Source: an uncultured Opitutaceae bacterium
Lineage (GTDB): Bacteria; Verrucomicrobiota; Verrucomicrobiia; Opitutales; Opitutaceae
Assembly (NCBI GenBank): GCA_937958045.1
Contig: CALFXL010000066.1
Location: 1 to 64,000 of the forward strand
Length of the DNA: 64,000 nt
Direction: 5' to 3'
The notes below the pieces were generated by a model that saw only the letters and a program-made list of their open reading frames with translations, ran no database searches and was not told the DNA's origin. The stretch's first letter is position 1; each line of letters starts with the position of its first letter. Position numbers and translations under genes: made by a program. Shown here one piece after another: positions 1-8,709 of the stretch.

Positions 1-1
1 G

Positions 2-511
2 AACGGCGGCGGTCTCTTCGAAACCGGCGCCGGCGGCTCCGCGCCGAAACACGTCCAGCAGTTCCAGGAAGAGAACTTCCTCCGCTGGGATTCGCTCGGC
101 GAATTCTTCGCGCTCGCCGCCAGCTTCGAACACCTCGGCATCACCCAAAACCACGCCAAGGCCAAAGTCCTCGCCGAGACGCTCGACGAAGCCAACGGCA
201 AGTTCCTCGAAAACGATAAGAGCCCTGCGCGCAAAGTCGGCGCCGGCATCGACAACCGCGGTTCGCATTTCTACCTCGCGCTCTACTGGGCGCAGGCGCT
301 CGCCGCGCAGGACAAGGACGCCGAGCTCAAGAAAGTCTTCACGCCCATCGCCGAGAAACTCGCGGCCAACGAAAAACAAATCGTGAGCGAGCTCGTCGCC
401 GTCCAAGGCAAGCCCAGCGACATCGGCGGCTACTACCGCCCCGATGAAGCCAAAGCCTTCGCCGCGCTCCGCCCGAGCAAGACCTTCAACGACATCCTCG
501 CGTCGCTCTAA
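2..511 (+). CDS. icd: Monomeric NADP-dependent isocitrate dehydrogenase, C-terminal part
   Basis: The gene enters from the left edge in frame 2; only the last 169 residues are present. They begin with a glycine-rich FETGAGGSAPKHVQQF block followed by RWDSLGEFFALAASFEHLG, characteristic of the C-terminal domain of the monomeric (about 740-residue) isocitrate dehydrogenase. The family oxidatively decarboxylates isocitrate to 2-oxoglutarate with NADP in the cytosolic TCA cycle. The GGYYRPD motif near the end also fits. It ends at a TAA and is followed within 40 bases by a strong inverted repeat that may serve as its terminator. Family call is secure; the N-terminal part and start are outside the window. 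Confidence 0.9.
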   Translation, partial: NGGGLFETGAGGSAPKHVQQFQEENFLRWDSLGEFFALAASFEHLGITQNHAKAKVLAETLDEANGKFLENDKSPARKVGAGIDNRGSHFYLALYWAQALAAQDKDAELKKVFTPIAEKLAANEKQIVSELVAVQGKPSDIGGYYRPDEAKAFAALRPSKTFNDILASL

Positions 512-549
512 GTCCGCGCGCGAGCGCAGACCTCCGGAGCTCTTCCGAT

Positions 550-806
550 ATAGGTCCTATAGGTCCCATGAGACCTATAGGACCTATTTCTTTTCCTCAC
601 TGCGGATCCCTTCTCTGCTCTACTCGCGCTTGGCGCATTCGCCCGCGAATACCACCCTCGCTCCTGCCGAGAAAGCGCACGCAAAACCGGAACGTCACTC
701 ATAGACGATTTCCGCCTTTTGAAATGATCTCAGCGCTCGATAATTCCCGTGCGGCGGCAAAACCCGCCGACTCTCCATAAGTCCCATCCGTCCCATAGGT
801 CCTATA
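550..806. repeat. Inverted word-repeat element (ATAGGTCCTATAGGTC arms)
   Basis: A perfect 16-bp inverted repeat lies at 550-565 and 572-587 with a 6-base loop; the right side runs into a T-rich stretch (TTTCTTTTCC), so the RNA could act as a terminator for icd. The 12-base word ATAGGTCCTATA recurs at 795-806, directly repeating 550-561 and inverted relative to 576-587, and this arm abuts the stop codon of the DUF3592 gene. The enclosed 588-794 holds no gene that I can support; short frames there are not convincing. The arrangement resembles the cassette at 19574-20021. Confidence 0.75.
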
Positions 807-810
807 ACAC

Positions 811-1257
811 CTATCGCATTTCCGCCAACGCCGCTATAATCATAAAAACGGCGCCGATCCCGGCCACGATCCAAACCAGGAGAGAGCTCGGGGCATTAAA
901 CACCAGCGCGTTGAGCTTCGGGTTTTCCGGATCGTAATAAACTCCCACCTGTTGCCCCGGTGGAAAATCGAACTTCGTGCCGACATCCGTGATGTGCCCA
1001 TTGTCGCCGAATAGATACAGATCCACACAGCGATAGGTCTGGCCGTTCACGCTGAACTCCACATCCACTTCTGTGCGAGAGCGCTGCTGGCGAGCGCGAT
1101 TATAACCGAGTTGGTGAGTCTTCATCGTTCGCACTACCCCAGTCGCCACCTTCATCCGTGACATCGCCCGTTTCCTCTTTCGCAGATCCGCCAGCAAAAG
1201 TATACAACCCAGAAAGGCCGCCATCGAAACTGCCGCGTAGATCAAGGAAGATGTCAT
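811..1257 (-). CDS. DUF3592-type membrane protein
   Basis: Predicted 148-residue protein with a membrane helix near residues 5-24, a soluble middle part, and a second helix near 120-145. The middle contains VDVEFSVNGQTYRC and a FPPGQQVGVYYDPENP segment, the usual signature of DUF3592 proteins, whose function is unknown. The ATG at 1257 puts the first helix right at the N-terminus; an in-frame extension to 1350 is possible but would add a charged leader without homology features. It is divergent from the transglutaminase-like gene at 1368, with a 110-base shared upstream region. Its stop codon touches a repeat arm. Confidence 0.7.
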   Translation of the reverse strand: MTSSLIYAAVSMAAFLGCILLLADLRKRKRAMSRMKVATGVVRTMKTHQLGYNRARQQRSRTEVDVEFSVNGQTYRCVDLYLFGDNGHITDVGTKFDFPPGQQVGVYYDPENPKLNALVFNAPSSLLVWIVAGIGAVFMIIAALAEMR

Positions 1258-1367
1258 GAGCTTGGAGCATATGTCTAAGCTTCCGTTGCTCAAACCAACA
1301 TCTTCCGCCGTCGCATTCCCCGCTCGACGGCCGTCGCGCAATTTGGCCACCTTAACGCACCAGCTTT

Positions 1368-3563
1368 ATGTTACCCACTAGCGCGGCTTCAGGGGCGGAA
1401 GTCAGAATCCACGGTACGCCCGAAACTCCTTGGGATCATATCACCTTCGCTCCACCCGGAGATTGGGTCGATCTCTCGCCCTACGACAAAAATCTGTCCG
1501 CGCAGGAAGGCGCTCACATCACGTATCTCCTCTGGGAACGGCAGGTAAACATAGAGGCGTTTACCAGCTTCCACACCACCGCCATGCGACTCGAGACCTC
1601 CGTCGCGGTGCAGCATGAGTCCCAATGGCAGCTCAATCTCGATCCACGCAACCATCGCCTGATTATACACTGGCTCCGCATCGTTCGCGGTGAGCAGCAA
1701 TTCGACGCCCTCGATCGCAGTCGCATGCGGCTTATCCAACGGGAAACGCAGTTGGAGCATCTCGTCATCGATGGCCAGTGGACGCTTCTTCTCGTGCTCG
1801 ATGATGTGCGCCCGGGCGATATTATTGAAGCGGCCTACTCGTACGTCGGACACCACCCGATTCGTCCCGACGGCACCGAGGCCTTTTTTATCGTCCCGCC
1901 TCAAATCGTTGTCGGCCGATATCGACTTCGCGCAGAGTTCTCCGCCGCGCGTCCTTCCATGCAGTGGAAAACATCGCCCGATCTGTCCGCGCCCAAGGAC
2001 GAGCTTTTGCCCGACAATCGCCGGCGATGGACCTGGGAAGGCAGTCAAACCACCACTCGCCAACCCGAGCCCGATCAGCCGTCCACGTTCTTGGACTATT
2101 TGTGGATTCAGTTTTCCGATCTCACCGACTGGCAGCCGCTCGCTGCTCGCCTCGTGGAAACGTGGGGCAAGGAATCCGATCTCACCGGGATCGACGCCAT
2201 CCCTGCGTTCGCCAAACCCGCCCAGCTCACTAAACAGTCCGTTCAAAAGCTGATCCTTTCTATACAAAATGAATTTCGCTATTTAAGCGTCGATCTGGAC
2301 AGCGGCGGCTGGATTCCCGCTTCACCCGCCAAAGTCGTCCGCCGCCGCTACGGCGACTGCAAAGATCTTTCGTGGCTCGCCACGAATATATTGCGGAGCT
2401 GGGGCGTCTCCGCCCGACCTGTTCTCGTCGGCACGGGATTGCGCGAAAAAACCAACGAGCTCCTGCCGATGGCGCTTCTGTTCAATCACGCGATCATCGA
2501 AGTATCGATTGAAGGAGAAACCCGCTGGTTCGACCTCACGATCCGCCAACAGGGCGGAGATTTTTCCTCTCAATATGTTTCTCACTTTGGATACGGTCTC
2601 CCGGTTGAGCCTGACATCCGCGGTCTCCAAAAACAGCCGGGAAACCCCAAAACCAGTTCATATAGTCTCCGGGAAACGATTCTTCTCGATACTCGTCCCG
2701 ATCACGTATCTCTCGTCGAACTGGCGCTCCGAGTAGAAGGTTGGACAGCCGACAATATACGTCGCGCGCGTCATAACCAAGGCGCCGACGAGTTTTTCAA
2801 AGACCGTCTCAAATCTGCACAACAACGTTATCCTCGCGCTCAGCGCGCCAGCGAACCGCTCTGGCGCGACAATCGCGAAACAAACGTTTGTGAGCTCGTG
2901 GAGACGCTCGAAGTACCCAACGCCACTTACTTGGACGAGCGCGGCGAACGAGCGCTTTTCGACGTTCCTCTCAATCTCATCGCCCAGACATTTTTCCTTC
3001 CCGAAAACAAAGCCCGTCGCGGCCCCATGTACTTATCCGAGCCGATGGAAATCCGGCATCAGATTAATATAAGGGCGCCAGGCATGGAATCCGGCCAGCG
3101 CACGCGCCTGCGCTGGGTGCAACCGGAGTTTACCGCAACACTCGACGATCCCCGCATCACAGGGCAATGGACGAAAACCATCCACTTCATCGTCCATCAG
3201 TCGGAAATCACGCCTGAGCGGATCCCCACCTACCGTCGCGATCTGGAGGACTTTCTGATGGCGAGTTCGTGGCGGCTTTATCTGCCGCGCAACAACCAAC
3301 GTCCGTACAGCGATCCCTCATTCGGCCAACTGCCGCCGCCCGAAAAGGGAGCCGACGCCTACGTACCCGCGGCTGATCTTTCGCTGTTTAAAGACGCGCC
3401 GCGCAACGCCGTCGCTCAGTCCCAGCGCGGCGCCTCCGATATCACCTGCGAAGAAAAACGCCGATTCTGGATCTTCCGCGAACCCTCCGACTACTGGCGC
3501 CTCATCCCGCTGTTTATTATCCTATCTTTCCTGGCACGTAGCTGCGGACAGATCGGACTATAA
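1368..3563 (+). CDS. DUF3857 / transglutaminase-like domain protein
   Basis: A 731-residue protein. The first 240 residues are an all-beta DUF3857-type domain (RLIQRETQLEHL, VRPGDIIEAAYSYVG). A transglutaminase-like core follows, with Cys331 in RRRYGDCKDLSWL, His374 in LFNHAII and Asp389 in RWFDLTI, the expected catalytic triad. A C-terminal helix near residues 707-726 ends in a short tail. Proteins of this architecture are usually exported or membrane anchored and their substrates are generally unknown. No clear signal peptide is seen at the chosen ATG, so a start further upstream cannot be excluded. Codon use looks slightly more AT-rich than that of neighbours. Confidence 0.8.
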   Translation: MLPTSAASGAEVRIHGTPETPWDHITFAPPGDWVDLSPYDKNLSAQEGAHITYLLWERQVNIEAFTSFHTTAMRLETSVAVQHESQWQLNLDPRNHRLIIHWLRIVRGEQQFDALDRSRMRLIQRETQLEHLVIDGQWTLLLVLDDVRPGDIIEAAYSYVGHHPIRPDGTEAFFIVPPQIVVGRYRLRAEFSAARPSMQWKTSPDLSAPKDELLPDNRRRWTWEGSQTTTRQPEPDQPSTFLDYLWIQFSDLTDWQPLAARLVETWGKESDLTGIDAIPAFAKPAQLTKQSVQKLILSIQNEFRYLSVDLDSGGWIPASPAKVVRRRYGDCKDLSWLATNILRSWGVSARPVLVGTGLREKTNELLPMALLFNHAIIEVSIEGETRWFDLTIRQQGGDFSSQYVSHFGYGLPVEPDIRGLQKQPGNPKTSSYSLRETILLDTRPDHVSLVELALRVEGWTADNIRRARHNQGADEFFKDRLKSAQQRYPRAQRASEPLWRDNRETNVCELVETLEVPNATYLDERGERALFDVPLNLIAQTFFLPENKARRGPMYLSEPMEIRHQINIRAPGMESGQRTRLRWVQPEFTATLDDPRITGQWTKTIHFIVHQSEITPERIPTYRRDLEDFLMASSWRLYLPRNNQRPYSDPSFGQLPPPEKGADAYVPAADLSLFKDAPRNAVAQSQRGASDITCEEKRRFWIFREPSDYWRLIPLFIILSFLARSCGQIGL

Positions 3564-3613
3564 ATATAAATCCGCACCGCACTGCCGCGCCTCCACCCGA
3601 AACTGCGCGCGAC

Positions 3614-4180
3614 TCACACGGCCAGCGGTGTCTGCGTGTTGGCACGACGTCGCTTATCCGCGAGCCGGTACAAAAAGCCTGCCACGGCAAACATCAGCGC
3701 GAAGACGGCGTTGAGCAGAAACACCTGCGGCACGCCCGGACTGAAATCATGCGGGCGAATGATCACCGCGATCACCGGCACCAGCAGAATGCCCGCCGTC
3801 ATCATCCCCATCGTCCGCGCCATGCCGACAGCGGCGAATCGCACGCGCACCGCGCCAATCGCGCCGAGCACAAGCACCGCGAGATAAAGTAAGTTCACGG
3901 GATTGTCGTCGCTACCGATGAAGCCGACCGCGAGGTTGCCCCAAAAAATCAAGAAGCCCGTGCCCAACGCGATCACCGTGGCCAGGCGTTGTGCGTTGTT
4001 GCCGGCGCTGTGCGTCGCGAGTTTGTACGCGACACCGATCGCCACCATCACGAGCCAGAGGAAAACGAACGCACCGGGATTCCAGTTAAATCCTTCGACA
4101 GTGAAATTCGCGACCAGGGGAATCACCAACAAGAGCGTCGGAACGAGCAGCACAGGCAGCAGCGTCTTTTTAGTCATCAC
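3614..4180 (-). CDS. Multi-spanning membrane protein, unknown function
   Basis: A 188-residue, strongly hydrophobic protein with about six predicted membrane helices: residues 6-25, 36-53, 66-84, 93-111, 123-141 and 152-172. The N-terminus has MMTKK (second Met equally possible) and the tail is basic (RLADKRRRANT). I recognise no family motif. It sits alone on the minus strand between two plus-strand genes and is convergent with the transglutaminase-like gene. The gene is supported by its clean hydrophobic periodicity and codon use rather than by homology. Confidence 0.65.
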   Translation of the reverse strand: MMTKKTLLPVLLVPTLLLVIPLVANFTVEGFNWNPGAFVFLWLVMVAIGVAYKLATHSAGNNAQRLATVIALGTGFLIFWGNLAVGFIGSDDNPVNLLYLAVLVLGAIGAVRVRFAAVGMARTMGMMTAGILLVPVIAVIIRPHDFSPGVPQVFLLNAVFALMFAVAGFLYRLADKRRRANTQTPLAV

Positions 4181-4378
4181 GGCACGCAGCGTTTTGAGAT
4201 TGGGACCCAGAAATTCGATGAATGACTCGATCCATAAATCGCCGGGGCGCGGGCGCCAGATTTCTGCGAATTCTTCTTTGTAATGGCTCCGGCACTACAA
4301 TCTTTGGTCGCCGCGAACCGCCGCAGATCCGCGCGTGCACAGGCTGGCCCTTCTCGCAGCTAAATACATGTTGGGCGC

Positions 4379-5305
4379 ATGGATTCGATCAAACCACTGT
4401 TGGACGAAATCTGTCAGGAGATGCGCGACCGCACGGAGCGTGGTCGCGTGGCCGATTACATCCCCCAGCTGGCCACCGTGCCCCTCGAAAAATTTGGCAT
4501 CGCCGTCGCGCCGATCGACGGGCCGATCGTCACCGCCGGGGACGCCGAGGAAACGTTTTCCATTCAGAGTATTTCCAAGCTCTTCACGCTCACGCTCGCT
4601 CTCGGCCAGTTCGGCGATCGCGTGTGGGATCGCGTGGGACGCGAACCTTCCGGCAACGCCTTCAACTCCATCGTGCAGCTCGAGTACGAACAGGGACGTC
4701 CGCGCAATCCCTTCGTCAACGCCGGCGCCATCGCCGTCACCGACCTGCTGCTCGGCAACAACCGACCCAAAGAAACCATCGGCGAGATCCTGCGTTTCGT
4801 GCGCTTTGTCGCCAACGACGACTCCATCAACATCGATCGCCTCGTCGCGCGCTCGGAGGCCGAACACGCCGATCGCAATCGAGCGCTCGCGCATTTCATG
4901 CGCTCGTTCGAGGTGATTCAAAACGATCCCGCGCAAGTACTGGGCGTGTATGTGCACCAATGCGCGATCGCCATGAGCTGCCGTCAACTCGCGCAAGCCG
5001 GACTTTATCTTGCGGCCAACGGACGCAATCCGCTCACCGGTTTCACCGTCGTGTCGCGTCATCGCGCGCGCCGCATCAACGCGCTCATGATGACCTGCGG
5101 CCACTACGATGGCGCGGGCGATTTCGCATTTCGTGTCGGCCTGCCGGGAAAGAGCGGCGTCGGCGGTGGCATCCTTGCGATCGTGCCCAATCGCGCCGTG
5201 GTCGCCGTGTGGTCGCCCGGACTCGATGCCAACGGCAATTCGCTGCTCGGCACCGCCGCGCTCGAGATGCTCGTGCAACGCACCGGCTGGTCGGTCTTCG
5301 GATAA
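4379..5305 (+). CDS. glsA: Glutaminase
   Basis: A 308-residue protein matching the serine-dependent, beta-lactamase-like glutaminase family (usual length about 300-310), which hydrolyses glutamine to glutamate and ammonia in the cytosol. The SxxK motif is SISK with Ser64 and Lys67, preceded by ETFSIQ. Further conserved blocks are GREPSGNAFNSIVQLE and GRPRNPFVNAGAIAV, and the glycine-rich VGLPGKSGVGGGILAIVP near the C-terminus. The ATG at 4379 begins directly with the family N-terminus (MDSIKPLLDEI). A copy of the dispersed 19-bp palindrome lies about 80 bases upstream (4280-4298). Confidence 0.93.
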   Translation: MDSIKPLLDEICQEMRDRTERGRVADYIPQLATVPLEKFGIAVAPIDGPIVTAGDAEETFSIQSISKLFTLTLALGQFGDRVWDRVGREPSGNAFNSIVQLEYEQGRPRNPFVNAGAIAVTDLLLGNNRPKETIGEILRFVRFVANDDSINIDRLVARSEAEHADRNRALAHFMRSFEVIQNDPAQVLGVYVHQCAIAMSCRQLAQAGLYLAANGRNPLTGFTVVSRHRARRINALMMTCGHYDGAGDFAFRVGLPGKSGVGGGILAIVPNRAVVAVWSPGLDANGNSLLGTAALEMLVQRTGWSVFG

Positions 5306-5368
5306 AAAGCGGTAGCGCCGCCAGCCCGCCGGCAGTTTCCGAAAAGCCACTCAGCGCCAGACGCGCTT

Positions 5369-5397
5369 CCGTCTCTCATGGGCGACACGAGAGACGG
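5369..5397. terminator. Hairpin between convergent genes
   Basis: CCGTCTCTC at 5369-5377 pairs with GAGAGACGG at 5389-5397 around an 11-base loop. It lies between the 3' ends of glsA (plus) and the YdeI-like gene (minus), where a bidirectional terminator is expected. There is no T-run on either side, so factor-independent termination is uncertain. Confidence 0.45.
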
Positions 5398-5420
5398 GCG
5401 CATTGCGACCCGCGACATCG

Positions 5421-5909
5421 TTAACGAGTCACACGACTCTTCGCCTCCGCTTCTGTCACTGATTCCTGAACACGTTTCGCACGCGTCTCCGCACGCGCCG
5501 CGGCATTGATGAGACGGATAAGGTAATTCCGCTTTCCCGGCGTGATCGCTTTGAACGCGTTCTCCACTCCGGCCGCGCGCAGCGCTTTCAACAAATCTTC
5601 GGGCACTTCCACCTTCTCGCGATCGATCACCGTAATTTCGATCCGCACGCGATCGCCTTCGCGGATACCGGTTTCTTTGCGCACGGCGGCTTTGATGCGT
5701 ATGCCATGTCGTCCGCCGCCGCGTGTGTACAGACTCACGAGAAATGGCTTGGAGTCGTTCACGCGCGCGGAAACCGGCACAGGTCCCAGTGTGCCCAGCG
5801 CTCGCGTGATTTTCTCCGGCACTTCCAACGCGTAATACTCCATCTCGTCCGAGATGCGCGTGAGTATTGACTCGAAAGAAAGCACCGTCGGTTTCTCGGA
5901 GGGATTCAT
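5421..5909 (-). CDS. YdeI/OmpD-associated family protein with DUF1905 domain
   Basis: A 162-residue protein. The first half (residues 10-95) matches DUF1905: beta strands with SARVNDSKPFLVSLYTRGGGRHGIRIK and a DRVRIEI segment. The second half (VPEDLLKALRA, AFKAITPGKRNYLIRLINAA, KRVQ) is the YdeI/OmpD-associated domain, in which the PGKRxxY block is typical. Function is unknown. The open frame continues far upstream on this strand because of GC skew, but the ATG at 5909 (MNPSEKPT) is the start that suits the family; the extension overlaps the beta-helix gene. It is divergent from that gene with about 140 bases between them. Confidence 0.8.
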   Translation of the reverse strand: MNPSEKPTVLSFESILTRISDEMEYYALEVPEKITRALGTLGPVPVSARVNDSKPFLVSLYTRGGGRHGIRIKAAVRKETGIREGDRVRIEITVIDREKVEVPEDLLKALRAAGVENAFKAITPGKRNYLIRLINAAARAETRAKRVQESVTEAEAKSRVTR

Positions 5910-6047
5910 CGCGGATGAGGCGTTAGCGCAGGCATCTTCGTTTTTCAATTCCCGCAGCCAAACACTCATTCGCGCAACGCGTGCGAATGTTTGAATGCCG
6001 CGTCCTTTGTGCGAGGCCGCAAGCTGCCCTCGGCTCTCACGCGCATC

Positions 6048-7898
6048 ATGCTTCGCGCTCTCCCCACCCCGATCTCTCGTTTCAACGTTCTGCTTTGTCT
6101 CGCGTCGCTGTTGTTCAGCGCTGCGCTTTATGCCCAGCCGTCTGGCGGACCCTACGGGCCGCAACCGAAAACGTATGCGCCGCCGCCCGACGCGAAACGG
6201 CTTCACTACGTCGCGCCCGATGGCTCGCCGGACGCCACCGGCGAATCGCTCGACGCGCCCACTTCGATCGAGGCCGCGATCGCTCGCGCGACGACGGGCG
6301 ATGCGATCATCTTGCGCGGGGGTACGTATCGCACCGGCGGGCTTGTGTTGAGCCAGGGCGTCACCCTCCAACCGCACGCCGACGAGCGTCCGGTCCTCAA
6401 AGGCACGCGCGTCGCAACCGAATGGACACCGCTCCGCGACGGCATCTGGCGCACGTCGTGGAAAACACTGTTTCCTTCCGCACCGCGCGACTGGTGGCGC
6501 CGCGATCGCGAGGGCATGCGCACGCCGCTGCATCGTTTCAACAACGACATGGTTTTTATCGATGGCGTGCCGCTGCGCTCCGCCGGTTGGGAGGGCGAAC
6601 TCGATGCGCATTCGTGCTACATCGATTACGACGCCGGCTATGTGTACATCCGCACCGACCCGACAAATCGTCTCGTCGAAATCACCGCGTGGGACATCGC
6701 GCTTTTGCGCACGAGCAAGGAAGCACACGGCAAACAAAACGATCGCAAGGGCTGCACGCTGCGCGGAGTGGCCTTCACCCAATACGCGTATCGCGCGCTC
6801 GAAGTGGAGGGCAAACGCGGCGCCGTTCCCGCGACCGAAGAACCGACCGACGATCCGGTCGGCATCGCCGATCCGTCGACGTTCGGCAAAGAAGTCGTCG
6901 GCACGCTCATCGAGGATTGCACGATCACGCATTGCTCGCGCGTGGCCGGTTATTTTCGCGGCGATGGACTCGTCATCCGCAACTGCCTGGTGAGCGACAC
7001 CAGCACCGAGGGCATTTATGTGATTGGTTCTTCCGATTGTCTGCTCGAACGAAATATCATCGCGCGCAACAACGTCGAGCAGCTCACCGGCTACTACCCT
7101 TCCGCGGTGAAGATTTTTAATCAGACGCGACGCGTCGTCTGCCGCGACAATCTCATCCTCGATAATCCGCACTCCAACGGCGTGTGGTACGATGTCGGCA
7201 ACATCGACGGCGTCTTCGTCAACAACTGGGTCGAAAACTGCCTCGATGGTTTCTTCCTCGAAATCTCCAAAGGCGCCACCGTCGCCGGAAACGTTTTTGT
7301 AAACTGCGAAAATGGCGTACGCATCCTCAACAGTTCTCACGCAGTCGTTCGCCAAAACACCTTCGTCAACGCCACGGCTTTCTTCGAGCGCAACACCCGC
7401 AGCGCGGCCGACGATCATTTCGCGTGGCATCCCGCGACCGGGCCCGACGTGCACGAGCGCGACCAACATATTTTTAGCGGTAATCTCGTGCTGGCCGACG
7501 CCGCCTATCCGCGCCCGCTGCTGCGAGTCGAACAAGAGGCGCGTCTCAAAGACACGCTCCCCACGCCGCAACTCGCCGCCGCGGATCACAATGTTTACGC
7601 GCGTCCCCCGTCTCCGCGCGCGCCGGCACTCATCACCTGGACGCCGTTTGAAACGTCCGCGCGCACTGACGCGTTTTCTTCGCTCGACGAGCTTCGCGAG
7701 AAACTGCCCGCACTCGAAACGCATGGTCGCTTTCTCGCCGTCGCTCCGCGCGAGATTTTGCGCAGCCCTGAGTTGAAACAACTCCAGCCTTCACACGCGC
7801 TGCCCGTCGAAGCGCCTCTGCCCGCCGATATCGCGCAGCTTCTCCACTGGTCCGCGCGCGACAGCTACGCACCCGGCGCGTATCAACCACCGCGCTAA
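6048..7898 (+). CDS. Secreted right-handed parallel beta-helix protein
   Basis: A 616-residue protein with a signal peptide (MLRALPTPISRFNVLLCLAS then SAALYAQ). The mature protein opens with HYVAPDGSPDATGESLDAPTS and GDAIILRGGTYR, typical of the start of a parallel beta-helix in polysaccharide lyase-like and glycosidase-like proteins. Helix rungs run through about residue 460, for example IYVIGSSDCLLERNIIARNN and NGVRILNSSHAVVRQNTF. It probably binds or degrades a plant or algal polysaccharide outside the cytoplasm; the substrate cannot be read from sequence. The ATG at 6048 was preferred over 5991 because it places the signal peptide at the N-terminus. Confidence 0.75.
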   Translation: MLRALPTPISRFNVLLCLASLLFSAALYAQPSGGPYGPQPKTYAPPPDAKRLHYVAPDGSPDATGESLDAPTSIEAAIARATTGDAIILRGGTYRTGGLVLSQGVTLQPHADERPVLKGTRVATEWTPLRDGIWRTSWKTLFPSAPRDWWRRDREGMRTPLHRFNNDMVFIDGVPLRSAGWEGELDAHSCYIDYDAGYVYIRTDPTNRLVEITAWDIALLRTSKEAHGKQNDRKGCTLRGVAFTQYAYRALEVEGKRGAVPATEEPTDDPVGIADPSTFGKEVVGTLIEDCTITHCSRVAGYFRGDGLVIRNCLVSDTSTEGIYVIGSSDCLLERNIIARNNVEQLTGYYPSAVKIFNQTRRVVCRDNLILDNPHSNGVWYDVGNIDGVFVNNWVENCLDGFFLEISKGATVAGNVFVNCENGVRILNSSHAVVRQNTFVNATAFFERNTRSAADDHFAWHPATGPDVHERDQHIFSGNLVLADAAYPRPLLRVEQEARLKDTLPTPQLAAADHNVYARPPSPRAPALITWTPFETSARTDAFSSLDELREKLPALETHGRFLAVAPREILRSPELKQLQPSHALPVEAPLPADIAQLLHWSARDSYAPGAYQPPR

Positions 7899-8058
7899 TT
7901 CCGGTGGAGACCATGCTCCGCATTGTCCCCCGACACGCGTATTTTTCGCCCTCGCTTCATGCACAGAAAGATTTTCGTCCGCGTTGTCGGTTTCGCGGGA
8001 CGTCGTTCGTTGAGGAGTTGTTCCACCCATAGTCCTCAACGTTCAACTCATCCCCATC

Positions 8059-8493
8059 ATGGCTCGCGTCAGCACCTACCTGAATTTCAACCGCAACACC
8101 GAAGAGGCGTTTCTCTTCTACCAATCGGTTTTCAAAACCGAGTTCGTCACACCGATCATGCGCTTCAAGGACAGCCCCGGCTGTGACGACATGCCGCCGC
8201 CGTCACCCGACGATGCCAATCTCGTCATGCATGTCGCGCTTCCAACTCTCGGCGGCCATGTGCTGATGGGCACCGATTCGCCGGAATCGATGGGCTTCAA
8301 GCTGAATCAGGGAAACAATGTGTACATCAATCTCGAGCCCGACTCGCGCGCCGAAACCGATCGTTTGTTCGCCGCGTTGAGTGAAGGCGGCACGGTGGGA
8401 TCGCCGCTTCAAGACATGTTCTGGGGCGCGTACTGGGGATGTGTCACCGATCGCTTCGGCATCCACTGGATGTTCAACTGCGAAGCGAAATAG
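8059..8493 (+). CDS. VOC-family (PhnB/YjdN-like) protein
   Basis: A 144-residue protein of the vicinal-oxygen-chelate superfamily. It opens with the PhnB-like pattern STYLNFNRNTEEAFLFYQSVF, has VMHVALPTLGGHVLMGTD in the middle, and ends DMFWGAYWGCVTDRFGIHWMFN, which is highly characteristic of the PhnB/YjdN group. These proteins are cytosolic dimers, often annotated as glyoxalase-like or 3-demethylubiquinone methyltransferase-like, with no established reaction. It is followed by a clear terminator at 8512-8547. Confidence 0.88.
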   Translation: MARVSTYLNFNRNTEEAFLFYQSVFKTEFVTPIMRFKDSPGCDDMPPPSPDDANLVMHVALPTLGGHVLMGTDSPESMGFKLNQGNNVYINLEPDSRAETDRLFAALSEGGTVGSPLQDMFWGAYWGCVTDRFGIHWMFNCEAK

Positions 8494-8511
8494 CCTCACT
8501 TCACGCAACAG

Positions 8512-8547
8512 CGCCCGCCGTCATTCACGGCGGGCGTTTTGTTTTTT
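8512..8547 (+). terminator. Intrinsic terminator after the VOC gene
   Basis: CGCCCGCCGT at 8512-8521 pairs perfectly with ACGGCGGGCG at 8527-8536 around the loop CATTC, and is followed by TTTTGTTTTTT. This is a textbook factor-independent terminator 18 bases after the VOC stop codon. Confidence 0.9.
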
Positions 8548-8709
8548 CGCAGCAAAAATCCGTCGTGGCACCGCCGCCGCGATATTCCGCGCTTGGCCTC
8601 CTTTCAGCGTCGCGATAGTCTCCGCGCGTCCGTATCTGCCGCATTTTTCTGCGAGCCGCGACGCCAGCACGCATCGCGCCGAGCAAACGGCCGATCGCGG
8701 ATTTTTCCG

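Noticed and set aside
444..937. Small frames over the ATAGGTCC repeats (encoding YRSYRSHETYRTY-like strings)
   Set aside because: The tyrosine/arginine/serine pattern is simply the repeat translated; no ribosome-binding site or homology.
5421..7781. Very long open frame on the minus strand (786 codons) across the beta-helix gene
   Set aside because: Only its last 162 codons form a recognisable protein. The rest is an antisense shadow of the plus-strand beta-helix gene, with the Arg/Ala/Val-rich composition typical of GC-skewed shadows.
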